A DNA stretch of 64,000 bases from Candidatus Nitrotoga sp. LAW (GTDB lineage Bacteria; Pseudomonadota; Gammaproteobacteria; Burkholderiales; Gallionellaceae). Both the position numbers and the translations under genes were made by a program. This document shows positions 27,401 through 35,139 of this stretch, piece by piece (the stretch's first letter is position 1; the number at the start of each line of letters is the position of its first letter). Location of the stretch: positions 1-64,000 of the forward strand of contig QFXI01000017.1 in assembly GCA_003402315.1 (NCBI GenBank). Direction: 5' to 3'. A model generated the notes under the pieces. It saw only the letters and a program-made list of their open reading frames with translations, was not told where the DNA came from and searched no databases.

Positions 27401-28455
27401 AAACTGGATGAAGAAAATACACTGTTGACCGCTTGTACTTCATTGAGGATTTTAAGAAGTGCCTGGGTAATGCTGACATAGTCAGTAGTCGCAAAATATT
27501 TTCCGCCGCCGACATTCGCCATGCTGGTCAGGGTCGCTGCATATTCTGCCTGACAACTGGGTCCGAGCAGGCCGATCGTATAAGTGGTGATTTTTTGGGT
27601 GCCCTCTATGGTGCTGTAAATATCGGCTTGACGCATATAGCGCGCCCATTCGTCCGCATAGAATCCTTTTCCTTCGTGAGCACTGACGGGGAATGTGTAT
27701 GTACCGCACGATGTAGCGTGGGTAGTTGTGATGACCGCCTGCTGCGCCGTAGTTATCCCAGGCGCACTGGCAAGTGCAGCTGCCGGACTGACGGAGCCGC
27801 CGTCTCCCGGAGAGCCGGAAGAGCTAAATGAATTGCCGATAAAAATGACGAAATTCTGCTGGCAGCCAGCTGCCGGCTTGATGCCAGTATAAGAGCGCCC
27901 GGAAAGCCCCGTGCTGCCGGCATAATAGGCCCATGCCTCCTGCATGGTTGCCGCTGTCGCTTCCCCAGCTGACTTGATATAGCCAGCCCCTACACCACCC
28001 GATGTGTTCCAAGTCTTGATCCAAGCCAGAAGGGGAGCCTTATGGGCTGCATCCATGGGGATCAGGGGTTGAACCAAACACCCGCCATCACTCCCGCCAC
28101 AATTTACTTCATTGATATCTCTAATATTGTTAGCGTTGTAAACCATCATGCCAATATTGATTAGTGCATTGCCGCTGGAATCAGTTGGCAATGCACTAAT
28201 CACATTGTAAAAGGCACATTGCTCTATGCCGCCCACCGTACCGCTAAGCGCAGTAGCCACACCATCGATAATACAAGTTGAACCATCGGCATTGGAGGAA
28301 AAATTGGCGGCATTATCAAAAACGATCAGCACATTGGGCTTCCCAGCCGCACCGCCAAGACCGCTGTAAATGTCAATATCCTCCGCTTTGCTGATAGCAG
28401 AAATGCTCATCAAGGTAACAAACAGGCCGAGTAATACAAATTGTATCGATTTCAT
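24496..28455 (-). CDS. pilY1: Type IV pilus tip adhesin PilY1 with inserted repeat module
   Basis: About 1319 aa from the ATG at 28455, chosen because GGAGG lies 8 bases upstream and a signal peptide (MKSIQFVLLGLFVTLMSIS) follows; an open frame continues upstream without these. The N-terminal region is a von Willebrand A-like fold with PNVLIVFDNAANFSS, the MIDAS motif being degenerate as is common in this group. The C-terminal half is the PilC/PilY1 beta-propeller, with the calcium loop DRDSDGKIDRLYAVDTGGNV. Residues of about 530-770 (26150-26870) form an extra module of three Thr/Ser-rich repeats sharing AHGLxxGxxVTI and TFTY elements. It caps and promotes pilus extension and can act as adhesin. 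Last gene of the minor pilin operon. Confidence 0.92.
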   Translation of the reverse strand: MKSIQFVLLGLFVTLMSISAISKAEDIDIYSGLGGAAGKPNVLIVFDNAANFSSNADGSTCIIDGVATALSGTVGGIEQCAFYNVISALPTDSSGNALINIGMMVYNANNIRDINEVNCGGSDGGCLVQPLIPMDAAHKAPLLAWIKTWNTSGGVGAGYIKSAGEATAATMQEAWAYYAGSTGLSGRSYTGIKPAAGCQQNFVIFIGNSFSSSGSPGDGGSVSPAAALASAPGITTAQQAVITTTHATSCGTYTFPVSAHEGKGFYADEWARYMRQADIYSTIEGTQKITTYTIGLLGPSCQAEYAATLTSMANVGGGKYFATTDYVSITQALLKILNEVQAVNSVFSSSSLPVSVNAQGTYLNQIYMGMFRPDTNGQPRWLGNLKQYQFNYDAATGNLTLGDKNGNSAISAAGTGFISPNAVSFWTSKNLLAQPDLGGGFWRNLPLPNGAGAGYDSPDGELVEKGGAAQVLRLANLVNDYTATPATSTGNPRKLYTYCPSGSCTAQLSASNNTFDSSNTLITDAMLGTGARTITSITSAATTTATSAVAGVTVLAVNVSISSFAKSGSTVTATISAADLVHITAGTLITISTGAAKYDCAPCTVTATPTSTTFTYTRSGGGGGTAIVPYVATVPSTNITSTSVEISKAAHGLAVGQKVTFSTCSVLTGLNSQVTNITAATANTFTVSAPSALFGTDTACHYTSNTATVTSAGHGLQNGEIVTIASASPASYNGSWAITITGTDTFTYEYTAVAPLSTFTGSATASSSSTTRTNLTQWVRGYDNNSDEPSPGGTINIRPSVHGDVLHSRPTVINYGGTTGVVVFYGSNDGTFRAVNGNQVNPPSSTLTEPGSELWGFIPSEFYGKLRRLHDNSPLLSLPTTPSGIIPTPQKKDYFVDGSTGIYQLLNTDGTTHTAYLYLAMRRGGRFLYALNVSTPTNPQYLWRVSNTDTSGDFTELGQTWSQPKVANVKGYANPVLIFGAGYDTAEDSEPPTADIMGRGIFIVDAITGTMVWSATYGTSSACSGSTTKATCSVAGMNYSIPADITLVDRDSDGKIDRLYAVDTGGNVWRVDLQPTTANITPDHWQVNKVAALGCSTGACAAGTTPRKFFYPADVVPTNSYDAILVGSGDREHPLYSNLSSNKSYSITNRFYMLKDLTGNNGSSLTTITNSNLFDATNTTYDGTLSGFYITLGTGEKVVNAPTTVAGYTYFGTNQPTAPSANSCTANLGIARGYSIKPLTGAYTSTEFDGGGLPPSPVSGLVNINVIVNGVSTTRLVPFLIGGGGGADCVGPDCSSSLGSIKPPINVKTSRRRAYWYKN

Positions 28456-28525
28456 GATGACACCTCCAAATTGCACAAATACAGTTTCTTTTGTTGTTGA
28501 AATGAATATCTTAGACTCAAGTGTT

Positions 28526-29053
28526 TTAGGGACAGTCCGTTCCTGCCGGCACCCGCAGGGACACACCTTGATGCACACTTGTGCTTGCTCCAGTATCGCT
28601 ATCGTTTACTGTGGCGTTAACTTCCCACGTTTGTTGATAACACCATGGCTGTGTTGTTGATAGGACGCCCGATGCATTCATTACTCCCGTGTTTTGTAAT
28701 GAGCCGCTGCTGAGGCAGACAGCGTCTTCTGGGTTGTTTGCATCTAATTCAGAGTTGATGAGCGGAACAGTATTCTTACAAGTTGGCACGGCAACCACTG
28801 CATCGTAATTAGTACCGCCGACATTGACTGTAACGACTGATGAGACTGGATTGGCAGTGAAATTATTACTAATAACCCCTTCAATAGCCTGTTGTGCAGC
28901 AGCGTTGGCTTCTTCGCGGAACTGGGCATTGCCTACCACTTCGATGCTTGTTGTGCTGGCATTCATTGCAGAAAGTGCAACTAACGTTAACAACATCAAC
29001 ATCACAAGTGCTACCAATAGGGTGCTGCCGCGTTGGTTGTTCAATAAGGTCAT
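28526..29053 (-). CDS. pilX: Minor pilin-like assembly protein PilX
   Basis: A 175-aa membrane-anchored protein with a short leader and a GS-type cleavage region (NQRGSTLLVALVMLML), followed by the hydrophobic N-terminal helix and the family SIEVVGNAQFREEANAAAQQAIE stretch. The leader Gly is followed by Ser-Thr and the classic Glu5 is absent, as is common in PilX. It joins the priming complex of minor pilins under PilY1. Its ATG overlaps the pilW stop by 4 bases and has a strong GGAGGGAG ribosome site. It precedes pilY1 by about 70 bases. Confidence 0.88.
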   Translation of the reverse strand: MTLLNNQRGSTLLVALVMLMLLTLVALSAMNASTTSIEVVGNAQFREEANAAAQQAIEGVISNNFTANPVSSVVTVNVGGTNYDAVVAVPTCKNTVPLINSELDANNPEDAVCLSSGSLQNTGVMNASGVLSTTQPWCYQQTWEVNATVNDSDTGASTSVHQGVSLRVPAGTDCP

Positions 29054-30159
29054 GGTGTCTCCCTCCGACTTGACGGGTTAACCAAACGAACAATCTGGGT
29101 ATAGACGTGACGTTTATAACTGTCATTGAAAGGGCCAAATGTCCCAGCCAATCCAAGTGTGTAAGTATTGGTATTGGTGTAACCGGCCGTTGTTTCGATA
29201 TTTCTGGCAATAATCCAGAGTCTTACCGAAACAATATTGGACCAACACACGGCAGTCGCACAGGCAGTAACATAACTATCAGCCACCCCATCCGTATCTC
29301 CAGCGCTTACAACGCTATCGCCATTGATATCGTCCATCACACCATCAGCATTATTATCACCGTCAATACCGTAATCGACCTGAAGGTATTCGATACCCTC
29401 AACCAAAGGTGTAATGATGAATACACCTGTACCAGCTGGATCAAGCTCTTTGAGTTTCAGTGTGGGTATTCCGTCACCGGCAATATTGTTGGGGGATACA
29501 AAATAAGTTTGTACGAAAAAACGCCGCACATTGGCAGCAGGTAAAGCGCTAGTTGAATTACAGGGGTGCTGACGCAGGTTGAAATCCGATGCGGTTTTGC
29601 TAATGACGGAAGTAGCCACGTCATACTTACAGTTTGAAAGCTGAATATAATGATGCGTGCCACTGACTGACGCTGCGGGGATAGCGGTAGTATCAGCGCG
29701 GCGCAATACCAAAATGTCACTGCCATTTTTTAGGTTTGCCGTAGCCAAAGGGGTAGTAGTCAAGCCACAAGGCGGACTGGCGATAGCTACACCAACGCCG
29801 CTTGCATCATATCCGGCCACGTGCAGACCCAATGCATCCCTCATCTCAGTGACGCTTGGATCGGCGGGGGTTGTTGTGCACGGGTCATTTATGACCCCAG
29901 CCGCTACTAAATTACGCTCCCCATAGAAACCCGCAAGCCGCAAATCCTCAGATAAAACTTCTAAAGCATAACGGCCGTTGTCTATCAAGCGATTGGATTT
30001 ATCCAACTCAGTGCGAGTTTTGCTTTGATTAACGAACAGCGTGGCCAAGGCCGAAAGAATAAGGAGGCCGATTGTGATGGAAATCATTAGCTCGATCAGC
30101 GACAGGCCGTGCTGTGATGTCCGGTTTGTGAATGTGCGCGTGTAAGCAGAAGGGTTCAT
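29050..30159 (-). CDS. pilW: Minor pilin-like protein PilW
   Basis: A 369-aa prepilin with the type IV leader site HGLSLIELMISITIGLLILSA-like at residues 17-36 (peptidase cleavage after Gly, Glu at +5), then the family segment RTELDKSNRLIDNGRYALEVLSEDLRLAGFYGE in pieces around residues 50-80. PilW with PilV, PilX, PilE and FimU/FimT builds the tip complex that starts pilus assembly. It begins 1 base after the pilV stop and ends in a 4-base overlap with pilX. Confidence 0.9.
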   Translation of the reverse strand: MNPSAYTRTFTNRTSQHGLSLIELMISITIGLLILSALATLFVNQSKTRTELDKSNRLIDNGRYALEVLSEDLRLAGFYGERNLVAAGVINDPCTTTPADPSVTEMRDALGLHVAGYDASGVGVAIASPPCGLTTTPLATANLKNGSDILVLRRADTTAIPAASVSGTHHYIQLSNCKYDVATSVISKTASDFNLRQHPCNSTSALPAANVRRFFVQTYFVSPNNIAGDGIPTLKLKELDPAGTGVFIITPLVEGIEYLQVDYGIDGDNNADGVMDDINGDSVVSAGDTDGVADSYVTACATAVCWSNIVSVRLWIIARNIETTAGYTNTNTYTLGLAGTFGPFNDSYKRHVYTQIVRLVNPSSRRETP

Positions 30160-30160
30160 A

Positions 30161-30730
30161 TCAGTTCAAATCTGCTATGGAAATAGGCAACGTAACCACG
30201 CGGTGCAAAGACTCGCTGCCATATTGGTTTGCTCCGCAATTCCCCGCAGGAGCAACAGGAGCTTTAGTATTGTTCAGTCCTTGCCATGCAACTACAGCCA
30301 GATAGGTCGATGGCACTCCGCTCACGGGTGCTGCGATTTGATATATACAGCCGCGCGCGCCTATCATCGCTCCTGTTGGTGAAACTCCACTTTGCACTTC
30401 AGCTGCACCCATAAGGGCGTTGCACCATTCATTCCTGTCCGCACCGGAGACAGCGCTCGCAGGGTTCACCGCTACCGAGCAATCAGCCCCCGTACCTAAC
30501 GCAGTTGTTGTTATATATTCCGCAGCATTTTTACGATTGGCATTGATGCGGTTTTCCATATCTTTCAGCAGGATTAATGCCTGTGAACGTTGGTAAGATT
30601 CCAATTGCGATGTTAATGCCCTGCCCTGTAAGCCAGCTAGACCTAACAACCCAATCATCAAAATTACGATAGTTACCAGCACCTCAATCAAACTGAAACC
30701 AATGTTTCTATAGCGATTAGTCACACACAT
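30161..30730 (-). CDS. pilV: Type IV pilus modification/minor pilin protein PilV
   Basis: A 189-aa prepilin with leader and N-terminal helix IGFSLIEVLVTIVILMIGLL (cleavage before Phe, Glu+5) and the PilV family continuation LAGLQGRALTSQLESYQRSQA. Its start overlaps the end of the upstream fimT gene by 10 bases. It belongs to the minor pilin initiation complex encoded by this operon. Four Cys residues lie in the C-terminal half and may form disulfides in the periplasm. Confidence 0.9.
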   Translation of the reverse strand: MCVTNRYRNIGFSLIEVLVTIVILMIGLLGLAGLQGRALTSQLESYQRSQALILLKDMENRINANRKNAAEYITTTALGTGADCSVAVNPASAVSGADRNEWCNALMGAAEVQSGVSPTGAMIGARGCIYQIAAPVSGVPSTYLAVVAWQGLNNTKAPVAPAGNCGANQYGSESLHRVVTLPISIADLN

Positions 30731-31212
30731 GCTCCGTTCACAGGCTTTTCTACGCGCGGCATCCCGCTTAGCTCAATCTTGATGCAACGAGCATTTTCAG
30801 TCAGGGTTGTTGAGACATCCAGTAAAAAAGGAATGGAAACCGTTGCCCTGCCAGTTGGAGCATAAACTACGCTGGCAGGGCCTTGGGGTATGACTATTTT
30901 TTTCAATTCAGATTGTGATTTAATGGTTTTTGTATTTGACGTTATTGCGTCTATATACGTTATTGCCCAACCTTTTCCCCAGTTAGTCGAATCAGCTGGG
31001 GTTACTGTAACAAAATTATTACGCTTGATAGCCTCACTTCTTGCCAGACTGAGACTGGAAAATATTTCGAAACTCGCGTTCTTCGAACGTTGACTTTGGA
31101 TGAGGGATTGAAAACCGCTTGCCCCCAGAGAAGCCAGTATCCCCAGTACTACAACACTTACCAGTAGTTCGACGAGAGTGAAACCGGGTGTAATTATGTA
31201 CAGGCGCTTCAT
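30721..31212 (-). CDS. fimT: Minor pseudopilin of the FimT/FimU/GspH family
   Basis: A 163-aa protein with type IV prepilin leader and helix TPGFTLVELLVSVVVLGILASL (Glu+5 present) near residues 8-29, then the GspH/FimT continuation SQRSKNASFEIFSSLSLARSEAIKR. The C-terminal beta domain carries two Cys. It takes the FimU/FimT position in the minor pilin set. It follows pilE by about 20 bases and overlaps pilV by 10 bases. The choice between the names fimT and fimU is not decided by the sequence. Confidence 0.85.
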   Translation of the reverse strand: MKRLYIITPGFTLVELLVSVVVLGILASLGASGFQSLIQSQRSKNASFEIFSSLSLARSEAIKRNNFVTVTPADSTNWGKGWAITYIDAITSNTKTIKSQSELKKIVIPQGPASVVYAPTGRATVSIPFLLDVSTTLTENARCIKIELSGMPRVEKPVNGACV

Positions 31213-31233
31213 AGATATTTCAATCGCTTAGTA

Positions 31234-31617
31234 TTACCACTTAGCGGAGGGGTCTTTGGTACCGTCACTCCCCAACGTTAAGGCACCGTCACTATATTGC
31301 TGACTGCCGGATGGAGGGGTTGCGGTAATGATGAAAACCGGCGGTGTTACAGCTGGAGTTGAGATTGCAATCTCATAGTGTTTACTGACATCAGCGGGAG
31401 CCGATACTCCTAGTGTAGTGAAATCTGCATATGTCCGACCGTCTAACAAGTACTGTTTCTCACGATTTGCCAAGTCCATCATGAATGACTGCGCAGCAGC
31501 ACGATTGCCTTTGACAACATAACTTTGATAGCCAGGTATAGCGACAGCGGCAAGAATGCCCAAAATTGCTACGGCAACTAACAGCTCAATCAGACTGAAC
31601 CCTTTTTTCGTTTTCAT
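31234..31617 (-). CDS. pilE: Type IV minor pilin PilE
   Basis: A 127-aa pilin with leader and helix KGFSLIELLVAVAILGILAA (cleavage after Gly, Glu+5), then VAIPGYQSYVVKGNRAAAQS and the PilE-type segment DLANREKQYLLDGRTYAD. It is short for the family and has no Cys at all, so the usual C-terminal disulfide loop is missing. It heads the operon pilE-fimT-pilV-pilW-pilX-pilY1; in many bacteria pilE comes last, after pilY1. A promoter candidate lies 33-61 bases upstream. Confidence 0.9.
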   Translation of the reverse strand: MKTKKGFSLIELLVAVAILGILAAVAIPGYQSYVVKGNRAAAQSFMMDLANREKQYLLDGRTYADFTTLGVSAPADVSKHYEIAISTPAVTPPVFIITATPPSGSQQYSDGALTLGSDGTKDPSAKW

Positions 31618-31649
31618 TTCATTTTCGTTCTATATAAAATCAACTTGTT

Positions 31650-31678
31650 GTTTTAACTAAATATTAATTGCGTATCAA
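31650..31678 (-). promoter_or_regulatory. Candidate sigma-70 promoter of the pilin operon
   Basis: Reading the minus strand, TTGATA and TAAAAC lie 17 bases apart and 33 bases upstream of the pilE start. The -35 box matches 5 of 6 and the -10 box 4 of 6 consensus positions. No sigma-54 GG-N10-GC pattern, as used by Pseudomonas pilin genes, was seen. Confidence 0.3.
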
Positions 31679-31838
31679 CACTCAGCCTCATGGTAAGGTT
31701 TATATAGTTTCCTATCTAACTGTACTGAATGACGACTTAGTATGTACCTACCCTATTTACTGCTAATGACGCCCTAACATAAACCGTTACGTCCTGCCTA
31801 TCGGCAGTTCATAGAATTACTAAAGTAAATAATTCATC

Positions 31839-31861
31839 TTTAATTGATCCGGCCAATTAAA
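31839..31861. promoter_or_regulatory. Perfect palindrome in the pilE / HD-GYP intergenic region
   Basis: TTTAATTG, a 7-base centre ATCCGGC, and CAATTAAA form a perfect 8-bp inverted repeat midway in the 543-base gap between the divergent pilus and c-di-GMP genes. It could be an operator shared by both directions. The rest of the gap (31618-32160) is AT-rich and shows no gene; a second small inverted repeat TAAGCC...GGCTTA lies at 31999-32018. Confidence 0.3.
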
Positions 31862-32160
31862 GTTCTCATGCTGCATATTTCACTGAAGCATCCTGAAAGT
31901 ATTTTTTTAACATATTTGAGTGATTTCTCCCATATCAGCATATGCTCGATTGTTGCGTACCTGATTTCTTGAATAAATGGCGCACTTCAAATCGACGTTA
32001 AGCCTCTTTTTTGGCTTAGCTTTGGGCTATAGTTGGGCAGATAAAACCACTCGACTTTAATTTTTATGTTTTTTCCAGTTTTTTGACTGGCTTACAGCAT
32101 GTGTGATTAAAATGAGGCTGATGTGTTTTTCAGAAAAAATGTGCGTTACACTTACCTCAT

Positions 32161-33783
32161 ATGAAAACAAAGATTCCTTCTGACAAACTTAAGGTCGGCA
32201 TGTTTGTCTCTGACCTTGATCGATCATGGGTTGGTACACCCTTTATGTTTCAAGGATTCCTGATTGAAAACGATAAACAAATCGGGCAATTGCAAGAGTA
32301 TTGTAAATTCGTTTTTATCCAATGGGATAGATCAACACAAGGACTCCAAACAACGAAACCTGCTTCTAGGGGGAGCGCGGAACCAGATAAACGCGATCCC
32401 ATTACACCGCCAGTTACAAGCTTTAGCCACGCTTCCGACAGTGCCAATCAAACTTTTATCACCGACCATTCGGTGCCTGAATTAGCCCAGGGAAAGCCTG
32501 CTGACGTACAAACTACTGCGGCATTAGATGCTAAAGATATGGCATTCGAACGGACTGAATCGAATCATTTATCTCCTACCGCCACAACTCCACAGAACTT
32601 AAATAAATATCTCCACGCAACTTCAGAAACGCAGGTTCAAGGAGGGTTGCTTGCCTCATTTTCCGGAAAAATAAAAGATTTATTTAAATTCAAATCAGAC
32701 TACAAAAATAAATCTCACACTCAAAAAAAAGCTTTCGATTCTGATCAGCCCCCTGCAACACCGGAAATGCAGATTGCGAATGCCAAGCGACCCGGCTTTA
32801 TTCCTACCAATATTGAGTTAACACTGTACAGCGATATCAGACCTGTCGAGGAGGAGCTTGCTCCAGCCAGCAAAGCTTACACGCTCACAGAAGAAGTGCT
32901 ACAGGGTCTTGTCCAAGATCTGCACTCTGACAACAATCTCGACATCGAAGAAGTAGAAGTAGTGATTCAGGAAGTAGTGGACAGCATGGTACGAAACCCT
33001 AATGCGCTGATGTTGATCATGCGATTACGTCAACAAGACAACGTCAGCTATGGGTACGGACTCCAGGCAGCCGTTTATTTGATTGCGCTGGGTAGACATA
33101 TAGGCTTGCCTAAAGACTTCCTCGAGCGCCTGGGCATTACCGGACTATTGCTTGATATTGGAAATATAAAATTACCAAGTGAATTGTTGCAAAAAAAAGA
33201 GCGGCTGACTTCAGAAGAATTTGAAATAATCAAAAGCCACGTACGTTTAGGTCTTGAAATTCTTAAAGAGACGCCTAATTTGCATACTGACATTCTGGAA
33301 GGTATCGCTCAACACCATGAGCGGGAAAACGGGAGCGGCTATCCCGCAGGGATATCTAAAGATGAAATCAGCCTGTTCGGACGTATGGCTGCTATCGTTC
33401 ATTCATATACCGCGCTGACCAATACCCGTTCCCACACCAAAGCCGTGTCAGCCTATGAAGCATTGAAAAGTATAAATACGATGAGTGGCGAGTATTATCT
33501 TGACTCTATGGTTGAGCAATTCATCCAGACAATCGGTATTTTCCCGGTTGGCTCTTTGGTTGAGTTGTCTTCTGGCGAAATCGCCATCGTCATCAGCCAG
33601 AGCAAGGTACGACGGCTAAAACCACGTGTGCTGATCATTAGTAGCCCAGATAAAAGTCCGGCACCGCATCCCGTGACATTAGATTTACTTTGCCAGCCCG
33701 AAATAACGGCGCCCATTCATATTCTGCGCGGCCTGCCAACTGGCGCTTTCGGTCTTGATGTCCAAGAGTATTACCTGACATGA
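32161..33783 (+). CDS. DUF3391 plus degenerate HD-GYP domain protein
   Basis: A 540-aa protein. Residues 1-60 form a DUF3391-type domain (KIPSDKLKVGMFVSDLDRSW), a low-complexity linker follows, and residues 260-480 are an HD-GYP domain. Compared with the intact paralogue at 46.3 kb, key metal ligands are lost: the first His is Tyr (YGLQAAVY), HD in LLHDIGK is LD (LLLDIGN, also Lys to Asn), and the later DxYD is HSYT. HHERENGSGYP is kept. It is therefore probably not an active c-di-GMP hydrolase, but may bind the nucleotide or a partner. Its stop overlaps the EAL gene start (ATGA). It is divergent from the pilus operon. Confidence 0.85.
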   Translation: MKTKIPSDKLKVGMFVSDLDRSWVGTPFMFQGFLIENDKQIGQLQEYCKFVFIQWDRSTQGLQTTKPASRGSAEPDKRDPITPPVTSFSHASDSANQTFITDHSVPELAQGKPADVQTTAALDAKDMAFERTESNHLSPTATTPQNLNKYLHATSETQVQGGLLASFSGKIKDLFKFKSDYKNKSHTQKKAFDSDQPPATPEMQIANAKRPGFIPTNIELTLYSDIRPVEEELAPASKAYTLTEEVLQGLVQDLHSDNNLDIEEVEVVIQEVVDSMVRNPNALMLIMRLRQQDNVSYGYGLQAAVYLIALGRHIGLPKDFLERLGITGLLLDIGNIKLPSELLQKKERLTSEEFEIIKSHVRLGLEILKETPNLHTDILEGIAQHHERENGSGYPAGISKDEISLFGRMAAIVHSYTALTNTRSHTKAVSAYEALKSINTMSGEYYLDSMVEQFIQTIGIFPVGSLVELSSGEIAIVISQSKVRRLKPRVLIISSPDKSPAPHPVTLDLLCQPEITAPIHILRGLPTGAFGLDVQEYYLT

Positions 33784-35093
33784 TCGGCCACAGCCCCTTT
33801 CCGCCGAGTCAATCCACTACCACGGCGACACGACACCAGCTAACCCACAATCAACTGGTCGGTTTCCTTCGTGATCAAATCGGTAAAACCGGAATCAACA
33901 CAACAGCCGTACTAATTATAAAATTAAGGCGAGCCAAACGGTTGGATGCCATCATCGGCGACACATCCACACAATCGATCATAAATTACACAGATCAACG
34001 TCTTGATAGCCTGTTACGTGACGCTGATCGCTATGCACATTTCTCTGATGAACAGATATGTCTTGTTTTGCCCGGCCTTGCCAATAGTGCCCAAAGCATA
34101 CTGGCAGCGATCAAGATTCTCTCTGAATTACATAAACCCTTCATTGCCGATGGCCATCCAGTATCGCTGCGTCCACATATCGGCATTGCCAATTTTCCAG
34201 AACTTGGCCGTGATGCAGGTCAATTATTGATGTATGCCGACATCGCATCAGACATCGCCGCAACCAATGAACAGGGATACCACGTCCATCAGCCCGAAGA
34301 TCAAATTGAAACAGAAGTTTATAACGGTCTCGACATTGAACTTGGTAACGCCATCAAGGCAAACGAATTGCAAGTTCACTACCAGCCGCAGATTAATATC
34401 CAGACCGGACGCTGTATCTCCGCTGAAGCCTTGATACGCTGGACAGCGCCGGGACAACGCATAATCAATCCGAGCACATTAATCAGGGTTGCAGAGAATG
34501 CCGGCCTGATTAACACGTTGACCCTATGGATACTTAACACTGCACTGCGCCATACAGCCGCTTTCAAGAAAGCCGGTATTAACATAGGTATCAGCGTCAA
34601 TCTTCCACCCAAATTACTCGAAGACAAAGAACTTCCACAAATCATCCAGCAAGCACTCGATATTTGGGGTGTACCCGCATCGAACCTTACCCTTGAGATC
34701 ACAGAAAGTTTGCTCATTGAAGATTATGAATCCTCCCTCACGATGTTATCAAGATTGAGAGAGCTTGGTATTCGCCTGTCAATTGATGACTTCGGTACTG
34801 GCTATTCATCGCTGGCGTACCTTAAACGCTTCCCAGTACAGGAGCTAAAGATCGATATACTTTTCATTCGGAACATACATCAATCACATGAGGATAAACA
34901 TCTTGTCCACACCATTATTGATCTGGCCAAAAATTTCAATCTAACTACAGTGGCTGAGGGGGTAGAAGACCAAAAAACATTCGACTTGTTACGCGACCTG
35001 GGCTGCAATCTGGTGCAAGGTTTTCTGTACAGCCGTGCACTGCCTGACACGGATTTTATCAATTGGTATCGTCAACACAACATTCCAGAGTAG
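33780..35093 (+). CDS. EAL-domain c-di-GMP phosphodiesterase with vestigial GGDEF domain
   Basis: A 437-aa cytosolic protein. Residues 25-170 are GGDEF-like, but the active-site loop reads FSDEQICLVLPG where RxGGDEF should be, so no cyclase activity is expected. Residues 185-430 form an EAL domain with the catalytic elements kept: SAEALIRW, ITESLLIED, SIDDFGTGYSSL, LKID, TVAEGVED and QGFLYSRAL. It should cleave c-di-GMP to pGpG. It is coupled by a 4-base overlap to the degenerate HD-GYP gene upstream. The pair lies divergent to pilus genes, whose function c-di-GMP often controls. Confidence 0.88.
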   Translation: MIGHSPFPPSQSTTTATRHQLTHNQLVGFLRDQIGKTGINTTAVLIIKLRRAKRLDAIIGDTSTQSIINYTDQRLDSLLRDADRYAHFSDEQICLVLPGLANSAQSILAAIKILSELHKPFIADGHPVSLRPHIGIANFPELGRDAGQLLMYADIASDIAATNEQGYHVHQPEDQIETEVYNGLDIELGNAIKANELQVHYQPQINIQTGRCISAEALIRWTAPGQRIINPSTLIRVAENAGLINTLTLWILNTALRHTAAFKKAGINIGISVNLPPKLLEDKELPQIIQQALDIWGVPASNLTLEITESLLIEDYESSLTMLSRLRELGIRLSIDDFGTGYSSLAYLKRFPVQELKIDILFIRNIHQSHEDKHLVHTIIDLAKNFNLTTVAEGVEDQKTFDLLRDLGCNLVQGFLYSRALPDTDFINWYRQHNIPE

Positions 35094-35139
35094 TGCCTGG
35101 CTGTTTTTTTATTTTTATATAGTGGGAAATATAAACCTG

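Noticed and set aside
28456-28578. A 41-residue N-terminal extension of PilY1
   Set aside because: The extension has no ribosome site and is not signal-like, while GGAGG and a signal peptide mark the ATG at 28455.
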